Assembly (NCBI GenBank): GCA_019925795.1
Contig: CM034310.1
Location: 8,222,869-8,286,868, forward strand
From: Dendrobium chrysotoxum
Taxonomy: Eukaryota > Streptophyta > Magnoliopsida > Asparagales > Orchidaceae
Direction of reading: 5' to 3'
Length of the DNA stretch: 64,000 nt
This document shows, one piece after another, positions 25,857 to 37,800 of the stretch (positions within the stretch are counted from its first letter, which is position 1; the number at the start of each line of letters is the position of its first letter). The notes under the pieces were generated by a model, which was not told the origin of the DNA, did no database searches, and worked only from the letters and a program-made list of their open reading frames with translations. The translations under genes and the position numbers were made by a program.

Positions 25857-28061
25857 TGAAAGTTCAGGGAGGTTATAAGACCTTGTTGAACTATCCCTAA
25901 GCACACTAGAGGGGGGGGGGGGGGGGGGGTGGGTGATTGATACTTTTAAAAATTACTAATACAAAAAAGAAAATTTTTTATTTTATGCAATATAACAACC
26001 TTAAGCTAGATACATAGGATTAGAGTGAAACCGCTCAGGCTCGAGCATAGTAATAGCATAGGATCGGGGATGGGGCTACCCCTCCCCTCCCCATGAACAA
26101 ATGCAACAACGCCATTTCATGAGATTGCAAGATAGGGTCGCAGGATTTCTTTATCAAATTTTGGGGCTGAAGGTACGAGTCTGAACATGAAATAGCCAAA
26201 AGCCACTTAGCGGGGGAAGATGGGCGGAAGGAAACTCCTTATCTTAGGTCAATCACAAGGTTTGAGCCCGTTAAAAACAAATTCTAAATGAGCAACTACC
26301 ACAAGCGGAAGTAATTTAAAACTTGATTTTCTTTTTCAAAATTTTGAAGCATAAATCAAGAGGAATATGTAATTTTTGCTAACATAAATTAAATCTAATT
26401 ATAGCTTATAATGAAAAATTAAACTAGTGTAGGAAATTTATAGTGCAGAAAAATAAAAGAGCAAAAAAGAAAAATAAAAAAAAGCACATAAAAAATTTTA
26501 TAGTGATTCGATCAACCTTGACCTGCGTCCACTCAGTAAAGTCTTCCTCTCTGGGTGTTGCACTAACACTATAGTGACTCTCCTTTTGCCCTCACAGCAA
26601 GGCAGAGAAGTCTTTACTAATCACTTTCACCAAATTCAGTGCGATAGAGAACTGAAAGCTATATCACCCTCTCGATAATGGCAGCGAACCTTCACTCCTT
26701 TTTCACCCACTTGGTAAAGGCAGAGAACCCACAAAATCTTTCTCACCCTCCTAGTGATGGCAGACAACCTTCAATCCTTTTTTACCCTCTTGGTGAAGAT
26801 AGAGAACCTGGCCTAGACCCTGACTTTGACGCTTCTCTCTTAATAGCAACTCTAAGAACTCACCAAGGCCACTAGAAGAAGTAAGGTGTAAGCTTTCCTG
26901 GAGCAACTATGTGAACACCCCTCATACTCCTTCTCCCTCATACACAACCTCGCCTTCTCCCTCTCTAAGACCAAAGCTTTCTCAAGAATTCTCCCTCAGA
27001 GTTTCTTTAACAGCAAAAAGTATTACTATAAACTTCATTGAGTTGCTTAAGTACAAGGCTTCAAAAAATTCTAAATTTTTAATTAGGCTGTCGGTGTTCG
27101 TATAATACGATCCTAGTTCTTACAGTAGGATTAGTTCAAAATAGGGGTTCATCCTGTACGATGGAACAGTCATTCAGATGAAATATTCAAATTCTACATA
27201 CTTGTAGTATAAGACAATCGTATGTTCGTATAATACGATTAGTTAAATTTCCTTCTGTTCTTATAGGACGATTGGAAATTTTCTCTATCGATCGTATATA
27301 CGATTAACATCGTATAGCACGTTCAGTTTAAATCTCAAGGGTTCGCATAGGAAGATCAATATTGTACTATACGATTAGTTCAAAAATCAAGGTTTTCATC
27401 CAATACGATATCTAAGTTGATCATATTTCATCACTGTCAATTATATGGCATGATTTTTATCGTACAGTATGATTAGTCATATTTATTAAACCTTGATTTA
27501 ATTGACTAATCATGGGAAATAATTTAAGTAAGATTTTAAATATTATATAGTATAATTAGTTCACAATTTAATTTGTTAAATACTTAAATTATTTGGCGGC
27601 TAAGGTTTCCAGATGTAACAAATCGTGCAATATGATATACATTGTACAGTATGATTAGTTCATTAGTATTAATTACATAATTAATCGTTAACCCTCTTTT
27701 CCCATACAAATGATCATGTAGTACGATCGTAATCGTACGGTACGATTAGTTCAAAAAAATCTTAGCCCACTTTTCTCACTCCCCTGTATGTGTGTGCATG
27801 GTCACCAATTTAGCATACACCCTTACATGGCCAGACTCAAAAAATATAAAATAAAAGAAAATGAAAAATACAGACTCTTTAGAAAGACATCATATTCTAG
27901 TCAAACTTGAGCCTTGATCAATCTTGAGCAGTTTATGATGTACCTAAATATTAGTACATATAAAAAAATAATATCTAATATATATGCTAGGAGAAATAAA
28001 ATTTCAATCAATAATATTTGTTATTATCAAAATCACAAGCTAGGGATCCTAGATTGCAACA
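25857..28061 (-). repeat. 5' LTR of the outer Copia element
   Basis: On the minus strand it starts TGTTGCAATC at 28061 and ends GAACTTTCA at 25857. It is longer than the 3' LTR chiefly because of foreign sequence at 26003-26272. It carries a 19-residue G run at 25911-25929 (C on the sense strand). It also has the minisatellite near 26560-26800 and the palindrome array at 27090-27750 (clear pair starts at 27097 and 27117, 20 bp apart). Confidence 0.9.
26003..26272. other. about 270-bp insertion in the outer 5' LTR, not transposon-like
   Basis: Aligning the two LTRs of the outer element shows this block only here, between AACAACCTT and AAAAACAAATTC. It is clearly more GC-rich than the LTR, looks undecayed, and lacks terminal inverted repeats or a poly(A) tail. 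Its texture suggests organelle DNA (mitochondrial or plastid) transferred to the nucleus, but I could not identify the source. Confidence 0.6.
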
Positions 28062-28066
28062 CATGT
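28062..28066. repeat. target site duplication, right (CATGT)
   Basis: It matches 11024-11028 and confirms the right border of the outer element. Confidence 0.85.
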
Positions 28067-28686
28067 CAACCTTATATTATTAATGACTTGTATAGTTATG
28101 AAATAGAGCACCATTTGTAATCTTCAACTCACACTAGTGAAATCATGTTTCAAGAAGACAAGTCACCAAGATATTTCCTCACGTATTTTTTCACATAAAA
28201 AAATTCTCATATCTCATGCGCCCTTTCATCCTATTTAAGCGAGATTCATACAATGATAATAAAATTATAAGCACTTTCTATACAACCACAATTATTCTAG
28301 CTCATAATAATATTATTAATTACACTTTGCCTTTTGAAGATATTCTCACTTATGGTATATAGAAATATTTTAAGGGTAAAAATGTTTTTTTTTTTTTTTT
28401 GTGATTTCTCATTAATTATCCTAATCTATAATATCTAAAGGAAGCCATGTCATCATCTTGAGTTTATTAAATTTAATTATCGCTGAAAATAAATTTATAC
28501 AGTTGCAGATTAGGGTAATTTTCTTAGAACCACATAACATTATTTTATATTTTTTAATTTTCTTCTTTATAGTTCATTACAACTTTTTTCCTATTAAAGC
28601 TCTCTCTGTGCTTGATGATAAGAATATTGGTTACCAGTCAAGAGTCCATGAGATAGAACCCTTGCGCACTTAACAAAGTAGCAGTG

Positions 28687-28689
<3 letters not shown>

Positions 28690-28731
<42 letters not shown>
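28690..28731 (+). repeat. (GA)n microsatellite
   Basis: About 21 uninterrupted GA dinucleotides, likely length-polymorphic. The Leu/Ser-repeat open frame on the other strand is a by-product. Confidence 0.97.
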
Positions 28732-28732
<1 letters not shown>

Positions 28733-29605
28733 ACTATAAATGGATGCTTGGTATCCACAAAATGTGCTATTTGGAAATAATTCACGAGGGCCCTCATTAA
28801 CCCACTATATATCATTCTTTGATGAAATTTTATGTTATCTCCATTAAAAGGATGCATACTTTTATTGTGAAAGCAATGGGTGGTGCCTCTAATATCTACC
28901 TCTCATAATTAAAAAACTTAATCCCTCCATGAGAGAATATAATACTATACTTAATCGACATGATTAAAAAGCTAATATATCATCATCTTCATCTTCATGC
29001 AATGACAAAAATATTATAAACAAGATAATGAGCATCACGACATCTAAATGGAAGCTTTGATAAATACTTTTTTTAAAGATGATGTTGATAGAGATGAGGA
29101 TTAGTTAAATTAAGCCATTCTGCAACTTATCAGGCTTAATGAAACTTTCAGATTTCTTTATTAAAATAGAACAAAAATTTTATTTTGACGAAAAAAGAGT
29201 TGTTTAAGATGAACTTTAGGGTTAAGATCAGGATTTGATCTTAAAGCAAGATCTTTCAAAATCTCTTTTGGTGTTTTATGTGAACAAAGCACCTAAGCAA
29301 CCTCTCATATGAATGATTATAGCGTCAGTGAACATTATTTTTCAGTTTAGTACGATAATTTTAAGTTGTTATTGCGATAGCAAAAATATCAAACAAAAAT
29401 GAAAAACTATAGATTGTTTGAAGAAAAAAAAAATCTTATTTTCTTAAATTTCACTTAAAAAAGTTGTTCAAAAAATTATGACAAAAAATAGGTTTTGAAA
29501 ATTTCTCATTCTAAAAACAAACAAAATTTGAAATAGTATCAAAATAATTTCTAATTCGAAAAGCTGTTAATTTGAGATGGTTACAGTTTTTTGTAAAGGT
29601 TGTTT

Positions 29606-29695
29606 TAAAGCTATTATAAAAAATGGAACTTTTTTTGAAAGCTATTGTAGAACATAAAAGTTTTTTGAAAGCACTGGCGAAATAGAAAATGTGGT
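29606..29695. repeat. three-copy 30-31-bp tandem repeat
   Basis: Units beginning TAAAGCTATT, GAAAGCTATT and GAAAGCACTG start at 29606, 29637 and 29667. Each carries an A-rich middle and the first two end in a T run. Confidence 0.6.
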
Positions 29696-31364
29696 TGCAA
29701 TCTAAAAAGCAAGTAGTAACAAAAATTTTCCCAAACAAAATCTTAAACTTAGGATCAATAACTATCCTAAACTTATTTTAGTATGTCCTATATATAATTT
29801 TGGGTAAACAATTTGGCAAAATATGTAGAATTCACTACTTGTGCTACCTTCTCTATTTTCACTCTATTTACTAGATTGAAAGAAAATAAAATGATCAAGA
29901 TGAGAAGATCCACACTCTCCCATTTCAATTTCTCACACTTAGAATGAATCTCTTACAATCACATAATGTATACTCAGATGAGCATTTTTAATATTAGGGT
30001 TATTGTTATTTATGTATGAAATCACACCATACCAAAGTTTTCATTAACAATGGCTTCTTTTTCTAAGTTCATGATAATGCACTTTCCTTTTATTGGATTG
30101 GTTATTTTAATCAAATTTCTTATAAAAACAGTAGTCAGCATCCAATACCTTCTTTAAAAAAAGTTCTACTTTAATTTGGGTTTTCTTATAAATAGGTATG
30201 ACCATCAAACTAATAGGAAATTTGCTTCTTCTTCCTCAATTTCTCATATTGATCATTGCCTAAACATCAGAGCATCAGCCCTCTTATTATTTTTTTTTTT
30301 CTTGTTGAAGCCATATCTTGAAGATTAAGTAGGTGAAAGGTGCCTAAATTCACTTCTTTTTTTCTGCATATTTTATTAAATTTATGTTTTTATATTTATT
30401 ATTTTATTTCTAAACAAGCCATGCAAAATAGCATGTTTTTTTCTTCAATAATGTCCACATAGAACTTGTAATTTCCAAAATTTCAATATATATATATATA
30501 TATAGTCCTATTAAAGAATTTGGAAAAAAATTAAAAGTTAGAGACATAGCTTGAATAAGTATAAAAATAGACTCAAAATAGATGACTTTTTTTCTTTTCT
30601 TGAAGTAGCCAAAACGATAATGACTTGGGGGAGAAGATTAAGTACTAAATAGAGAAAAGGTGTTGGAATATTTTGATATGTTGTTTTTAATTTTTTTTAA
30701 AATTATAATATGGTATAATAATTATTTTTTATAAAAATTTAAATATCTTTACAACTTCTATCATCATCATGTGTCTTTCTATTTTTTATTAATATTTTTA
30801 AAATTTATTATTCTAATTTTCAACTATTATCAATATTTAATATTTTATGGAAAAAAATTTATGAGCAAAAATATTTTTAAATTTTGGTATTAAAATTTTA
30901 ACATTTTATCTTTCAAATTAATTATAAATATTATGTTTTTCTTTGTGCAAAATGTTAGATAAAAATGAATCAATTCAATGTCATTTGATTTTAAAGTTTT
31001 ACGTATTATAATTTCTGAAATATGACGGTAAAAAATACATTTTGGAGTTAATATTTTTTTCATATAAATATCTTTAAATTTTTTACCCACTATGTAGATT
31101 TAGCTAAATGAGGCATTTATATCTTTTTTTTTTCTCTCACGATAATATAACTCAATGGAATTTAATATATATCACAAAAAAGTTATATATCTACATATTT
31201 AATAATTAAAATTTTCTATTTTTATAAGATATTTAAGTATCTTAATTACATTAATACTATAAATGAAAAAATATATTTTATCGTAAAAAATAAATCTTAG
31301 TAATATTCTTTATATAATTTAGGATTTTAAATATAATATAAATAAATATAATGATATATATGTA

Positions 31365-31378
31365 AATATATATAAGTT
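31365..31378 (+). promoter_or_regulatory. possible TATA box of the TGA gene
   Basis: TATATATAAG about 60-70 bp before the GC-richer 5' untranslated sequence that begins near 31420. The region is AT-rich, so TATA-like words are common by chance. Position alone supports the call. Confidence 0.3.
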
Positions 31379-31399
31379 AGAGGATAGGAAAGTAAATCT

Positions 31400-31790
31400 A
31401 TCTCTCATAGAGAGTGAAGTGGAGGCGAACGGGGAATAAAATTCGATTTGGTGGCTTCCACTTTGTAGTTGGCATTATTATCCGTCAAGGAGAGGAATTC
31501 GATTGGTCTATTGGCGGGACGACGACGGAGAGAAGCTAGGGTTTTCCAACAGCTAGGGCTTATGAAATCCCCAACCTTATGATTCTTTGCTCAGTGCTGA
31601 ACTAGAATATCACTTCTTATAGGTCAAATTTCCATAAAATACCGCGTCTTGTTGCTCAATCTCTTAACTTTTATCTGTACCCGTATTCCTTCTCTCTTCA
31701 TTATGATGAGAGAAAAGTTTTGATTCTACTTGATTTCTTGGTTGTTTACTTGTAGGCTTTAGAAGTGTTAAATGAGGCTTTTTGGAAGCT
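31400..31790 (+). other. 5' untranslated region of the TGA gene, probably with an intron
   Basis: Base composition rises at about 31420. TTTACTTGTAG at 31745-31755 is a good splice acceptor, so the start codon's exon probably begins at 31756 and a leader exon lies upstream. The leader donor is uncertain (AG|GTCAAA at about 31621 is one candidate). Confidence 0.45.
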
Positions 31791-31801
31791 ATGAATATTG
31801 A
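31772..31801 (+). CDS. overlapping upstream ORF (9 codons)
   Basis: ATG at 31772 opens a nine-codon frame ending TGA at 31799-31801, out of frame with and overlapping the main ATG at 31791. If the leader exon starts at 31756 this uORF is on the mature mRNA and would reduce initiation at the main ATG. No protein function is implied. Confidence 0.35.
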   Translation: MRLFGSYEY

Positions 31802-34800
31802 GTCGATTACTATGGTGGAACTGAGAAGGATGGGTATGTATGATGCAAATCATCAAATTGGCATGTGGGCTGATTGCTTCAAAACTGAAAGTAGCCAAAA
31901 TACTAGTTCTTCTGCGATTTTGGAGGAGCAAGACGGGAGAATGGAGAATTTGGTAGGACTGCCTTGATTCCCTTCTGTTCAGGGATTGTTTATTTAGGGA
32001 TTCTGGGTTTTTTCCCTTTAAATTTTATGATGATCATGTTTCTACAGTCCAAAGATGCTCGTCTTGGGATAGTTGGACCGTCGAAGCCTTATGAGCAAGA
32101 AGAAAGCAAGCCTTCTGATAAGGTAATACAGCTTATGATTTATGTTGTGAGTGATATAATACTGTAAAATGTATTCATATGATATTTATTTTTATTTTTT
32201 GGGGTATTTTCAGTTATTTATGAGCTATTAGCTCCTCAATTGCTATGACAGGTTTTTTTTTTTTAATTTTTTTAATTTTTTTATTTTTTTATTTTTTTAG
32301 GGGATCTACTTCTTTTTTGGTGTGAATGGCATTTTTTTGACTTTTCAGGCTCATCTCTTGCCCTCGGCCAGTTAGGCTCATAGGAGGTTGGAATATTAGG
32401 CGGTCCAAATTGAGCCTTATATATTATGGATGCCCATCAACTCAAAAGCTTAAGTTAATGAGTATAAGGCACTATTATTATATCAGGAACTTAGATCTAA
32501 TTATCACTTTCAATATGATTCTATTTTTACTCCTATGTGTATCTCAACGATCGCTCCCTCTATTCTTTACGTTGACCATCAACCTTACTCAAAGGGAAGC
32601 TTTCTAATACCACCAAGTGTCTTGCACTAAGAGCTCCTAAACTATATGGAGCTATCATTATATTAGAAACAAAGCTCTCTTTTTCACTTTCAATATGGGA
32701 ATATTTCCAGTTTTATGTCTATCTCAACTATTCATGAACCCACCCACATGCATTAAAGCATGTAATATCAACAACTTAAATTTTTGTTTTTCATGATAAT
32801 TTGTTTTTCATTTGATTGCATATATTTTATTTGAAAAATGAATGATTTAAATATCAAGTAAGAAAACTTTAGCATTGTTTTTATCAACATGAATTGGTAT
32901 TTTTCTTTTACTAAGACATGATCTTTTATATTTTATACATTTAATTCACATTTTGGTTTGTTCAATTTATTTTGATCAATTTAACCTATATTAACGAAGG
33001 CCCTATTGATTCTTGCATTTTATATCCTTTAATTATCAATTGTGATATACATGTATGTTCTTGCATGAACATGGTTTTCTTGTAAACTTATTTATTCATG
33101 GCCACATTGGGACTCCAAATACATAGAATAAAATTTTGATCAAAATAGCTGTGCATTTTAGTCTATGTAGCGTACATTCTATATGAAACACTTCTCCTAA
33201 TAGTTGGGAGAAGACTAATAATGATGATGATCATGATTTACTTGAAAACATGGTTTCATGTATAGGTAATTAGACGCTTAGCTCAAAATCGGGAGGCTGC
33301 AAGAAAAAGTCGACTTCGAAAAAAGGTTTGTTATAGGAATAGAAAATTGGTGTGCTCGTTGTTTGAAAGAAAGAATTCCCTCGAATGCGTGGAAGTTAAA
33401 TTTTTGGTATTTATATAGGCTTACATTCAACAACTTGAATTAAGCCGTATAAAGTTGGTCCAACTTGAGCAAAAGGTCGATAAAGTTAGGCACCAGGTAT
33501 GTTGTATAATTTTTCATGTCAAAATCATCTGTCATATCTCTTGATGCTTAGTATCAAACCCTGAAAGTATTATGCAGGGTGTGTACATTGGTGAGCATAT
33601 AGACAATTCTATTATTGGATATTCAGGATCTGTTAATCCAGGTATATTTGTTAATAAACTGCCATTTGTTTCAATTTTATGTTATTTGATCCTACATTGG
33701 ATGTTATAGATCAAGAAAATGGGATTATCATTCAATTCGTGAATTATAATATTCTTAATCGTTTATTGCAAATTTGATAGTGACAATTTCATCTCTTTGG
33801 TTTCATTTATGTATAGTATTGTGATTGTAGAGAAGTACGAGCCTAATGGCACATTGCTTTTTTTGTTTGGGTAGCCTTTATTTTCCGAACATGTTGTCGC
33901 AATAGGAGAGATGCAAGCTACTTTGGAATAAAATTTGAAACTTTTATAAAAGATTTTTGAACAAAAACTTTTAAACCTCCTTTATGGAAGGGACTGCTAG
34001 TTTAAGGCACCATTTGGGTTTGCATGTTTTAGCACTACAAATTTCCTTATGAAATTTAAACCAAACTCAAATACTACACGTTCAATTTCAACCCAATGTG
34101 GAAGCTATAGAAATAACAATGCACAATGAAAATTATCAATGATATATAGAAGTTAAGAGTATGATATATAGATACGCAACCAATGAAAAATATAGAAATC
34201 AAGTAAACACAATTGTATGGATTAATGCAAATCAGTTTTTTAGGTGATTAACTACAATCTAAAAGATTACACTCACTAATATTAGAAGAAATACGCTTAT
34301 AGTCTTTTACAATCCTGTAAATTACACCAAATAAGATGTAGATGAACAGTTAAACTAGGTAAGTAATTTACTGTTAATGGCAATGTTAATGATAAACTCA
34401 ATTTCATTAGTTAATTTAATTAAGCTATTCACAAAAAATAGTTGAGCTAGAGATAACAGGCATATAATATAGTGGTGATGGGTAGAAAATCAAGCTAATG
34501 TGAATGACTGATTTATTAGTATATTGATATAAGTTAATTTGAACTAATCTAATATCAAGTAGCTAAACAATCTATCTACATACAAACAATAGTATGGTGA
34601 TTATCAGATGATGCTTCATGAGCAATTAATCTATTAGCGCAATCATCATATATCAACTCTAACATCATAATATATAAGTTGATCATCACATAAACATGAA
34701 AGCATATGAAATAAAGTAAACTAGCAAACAAATAAAAACTAAAGCTAAGCTAGAGCAACAAGAATCACAACAATATTTACATAATTCAGTCTTCCCATTG

Positions 34801-37800
34801 TCTTACATTCATGTCTAATTTCCAACCTTAATTGGGATTCAACAACACAAGCTTGCATCCACAAGATCGCTCTTTTGCATGCAAACTGGGGCTGAAATTG
34901 TCACACCCTTTTACTTTCTAGGAGAAGGGCACCCTCTCCTTCGTTAGGCAAGGGCACCTGCTCTAAGCTACAATTAATAATATTCTAGGAAAGACACCTT
35001 CTTCCCAAGTGATCTAACACTTTGGTGTTGGCTAGGCTATCTCCAACTTTTACAATCTAGATACAAATGATTGTATGGTACAAAGCAATTACACAGAGTA
35101 AATATGTTTTTAAAAATGAAGTTGGTCTATGATGCACCCAAAGGATCTTGGTTGCTTTTTCGAATATTCTTCCTTAATGCTCAAAGACCGTCATTTTGAT
35201 ATGAAAATATTTGTAGAATTATCATCATCTTAGGTGTAGAGTAGTTGCATTTATAGAATAGAATAGGTGAATACAAGCTACACTAATAAGCATTTCCGAT
35301 TGGGCAAAATTGATAGCGTTTTCAAATATTTTTCCTTAAATCTCCAAAAAATCTCATTTTGATATAAAAATATTTGTTGAATTATTATCATCTTAGGTGT
35401 AGACTAGTTATTTATAGAATAGAATAGGTGAATATAGGATGCACCAAAAAGCATTTCCAATTGGACAAAATTGGATAAAATAATATTTTAGCGTCTACAT
35501 GAGACTAGCATTACATGCTAAAAAAAGTTTGCTAATAGTTTGTGGTGGCTCCTAATGCATTTTAATGATTAAGGTTTGTGTCATGCAAATAATTCATATT
35601 TCTCCAAAATTTTTATGGCTTTATGGAGTAGATGTATCACTTAATGGGGTCCACAAACTTAGCTGAGACATTAGGTTAGCATTGACCTGCTAAGGGTCAA
35701 TTTTGGAGAAAAATAACTAATATTTTGAAAATTTATAATTAATTTATTTTAATCAAAAGTATGTCATATGATATGAAATCATATAATAATTTAATGAATC
35801 CAACAAAATAGAAAATATATGCAAGTTTATTAATTATAACATAGTTGTTTCATTAACTTTTTTATGATAAAATTATCATGAATTTTAAAATATATCAAAT
35901 GAGTTATAAAAAATTGGAATTTTGTGCAAAAGCATAGATGACTTAGTAAGGTACCATAAAAATTCTAAATCTATTTATAATTTTATATGATATATGCTAA
36001 ACATCCTTAGTTAACATAATTAATCATGATATGCATGAAAATAATAAATCTAATGATGTAATTATGAAACTTAAGCTTATATAAATTTTTTAATAATATC
36101 AGTAGTCAATTCTAGTATAAAACAAAATTTTTATCACATACTTCGTTCCATTCTCAAATTTAAGAGAAAATTTTATAAGATGGTGAGACCTGCAATGCTT
36201 TATGGTGCAGAATATTGGCCATTAAAAAAGAAGCATAAAATTAAGTTAAGTGTGGTAAAGATGAGGATGCTCAGGTGGATGAGTGGCTTTATACACTTAG
36301 AGGCAGAATGCAAAACGAGTATATATGTGAAAAGGTTGGACTAGCTCCAGTGGTAGATAAGATTGAGAGGGTCGCCTTTAGATGGTTTGGTCACATAAAG
36401 CGTTGGCCTTTCAATAATCCGATTAGGAGAATAGATGTATTAGATCCTGCCTAATTTAAGAAAGGTAGAGGTAGACTTAAAAAGACTTGGTTAGAAAGTA
36501 TTAGAAATGATATTTGTTTATTAGATTTAAATGAGAATTTGATTTTTAATAGGGCACAATTGAGAAAAAAGATTCATATTGTTGACTATATGTAGTGAGA
36601 TAAAGGCTTGATGATGATGATCACTACTCAGTATGATTTATGTGGATAATAAATACTTATAATTTGAACAAGTAGACAATAAATCCAAATAATTTGTTGA
36701 ATGATATAAAAAATAATTTAAATTAATTTTGATTGTGTTCATCTTCTTTGAAACTCGATCGATTTATAATGAGAAATTCTTAGGCATACTCACTACGCTT
36801 CTAAACTTTGGAATGACACCGTCCGTCATTTAGTTTATTGATTTCATCCGCTTGAGCTCATTTTCTAGTTGCAATAACACCAAAGTTAATCCAATTTACA
36901 CGATTATCATCTTCATGGTTACTGAAGGCTATTGCAGAACAACTGGTCAGTCCTTTGGGTGGTGCTCTTTTTACAGGAAGAGAGCATTGACAGGTTGCTA
37001 ATTGCTGAGTTAACCATGATTTGAAGTTCATCTTCTTCTGGTCACCAGGTTACATTTGTATGTGCCATGAAGAATGTATATGATAAATATATAAATCCTT
37101 ATTATTAAGAGGCGCTTAGGTGGTGTTTCTTTGAGCTGTACATGGGAAAAATACCCTGAAAAAATCTTTCCTCTTTTGCTCGTACTCAGGTAGTGTGGTG
37201 TGCTTTAGTAGCAAAGTTTGCACATCAATCAAGATAGAACAAGTGCAGAGTCTCATGCCAAGAGAAGAGTTTGCCAGGCTTAGTTATCTCCTCAAAAGCT
37301 GACAGAACAATAGGAATCCCTCTCCTTTAAATGCTATTGGACTTGCTTAGCATTATTAGGTCTTTGATCTCTTTGTTATTTGTCATCCTGTAATTTAAGT
37401 TCTGGTTTCAAGTCGATATAATTATCAATTAATACTTCTATATTATACTTCTCCTACATCACTCTTTGTTATTATATAGGCATTGCTGCTTTCGAGCTGG
37501 AATATGGACACTGGATTGAAGAACAAAACAGGCAGATTTGTGAGCTTAGAGCTGCTCTTCAAGGTTCTGCATCTGATATAGAACTCGGTATTCTTGTTGA
37601 GAATGGAATGAAGCACTATGATGATCTATTCCGCATGAAATCAATTGCTGCCAAGTCTGATGTGTTTTACATTGTATCTGGCTTGTGGAAAGCATCTGCA
37701 GAACGTTTTTTCCTTTGGATTGGCGGCTTTCGGCCTTCAGGGCTTCTAAAGGTAATTGAAAGAGATCAATGTACATTTTAAAACCATCATATAACAATTT

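Larger units (their letters stand above)
11029..28061 (-). mobile_element. old SIRE/Maximus-like Copia retrotransposon (outer element), minus strand, with nested insertion
   Basis: Both LTRs are present (11029-12954 and 25857-28061), as are a primer binding site complementary to initiator tRNA-Met next to the 5' LTR and a polypurine tract next to the 3' LTR. A perfect 5-bp target duplication CATGT lies at 11024-11028 and 28062-28066. Gag, protease, integrase, RT and RNase H remnants follow in Copia order on the minus strand. The coding region is interrupted at the protease/integrase boundary by a second Copia (17309-23737). Without the insert the element is about 10.6 kb. Stops and frameshifts throughout make it dead. 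Lineage assignment (SIRE/Maximus) rests on remembered RT/RNase H similarity, the long LTRs and the extra ORF after pol. Confidence 0.92.
28067..31350. other. AT-rich intergenic region, no gene seen
   Basis: No recognisable coding sequence on either strand. It contains a T run at 28387-28401, a (GA)n microsatellite, a three-unit tandem repeat at 29606-29695 and a short (TA)n run at 30486-30504. It lies upstream of the TGA gene, so its distal end may hold the promoter. Confidence 0.6.
33642..37479 (+). other. 3.8-kb intron of the TGA gene
   Basis: This intron splits a glycine codon (phase 1) between the linker and DOG1 exons. The other introns are 70-1143 bp. It is inflated by repeats: a two-copy tandem duplication at 35156-35480 and an RTE LINE tail at 36175-36625. 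Splice ends are GTATATTTG and TTATATAG. No internal gene was found. Confidence 0.85.
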
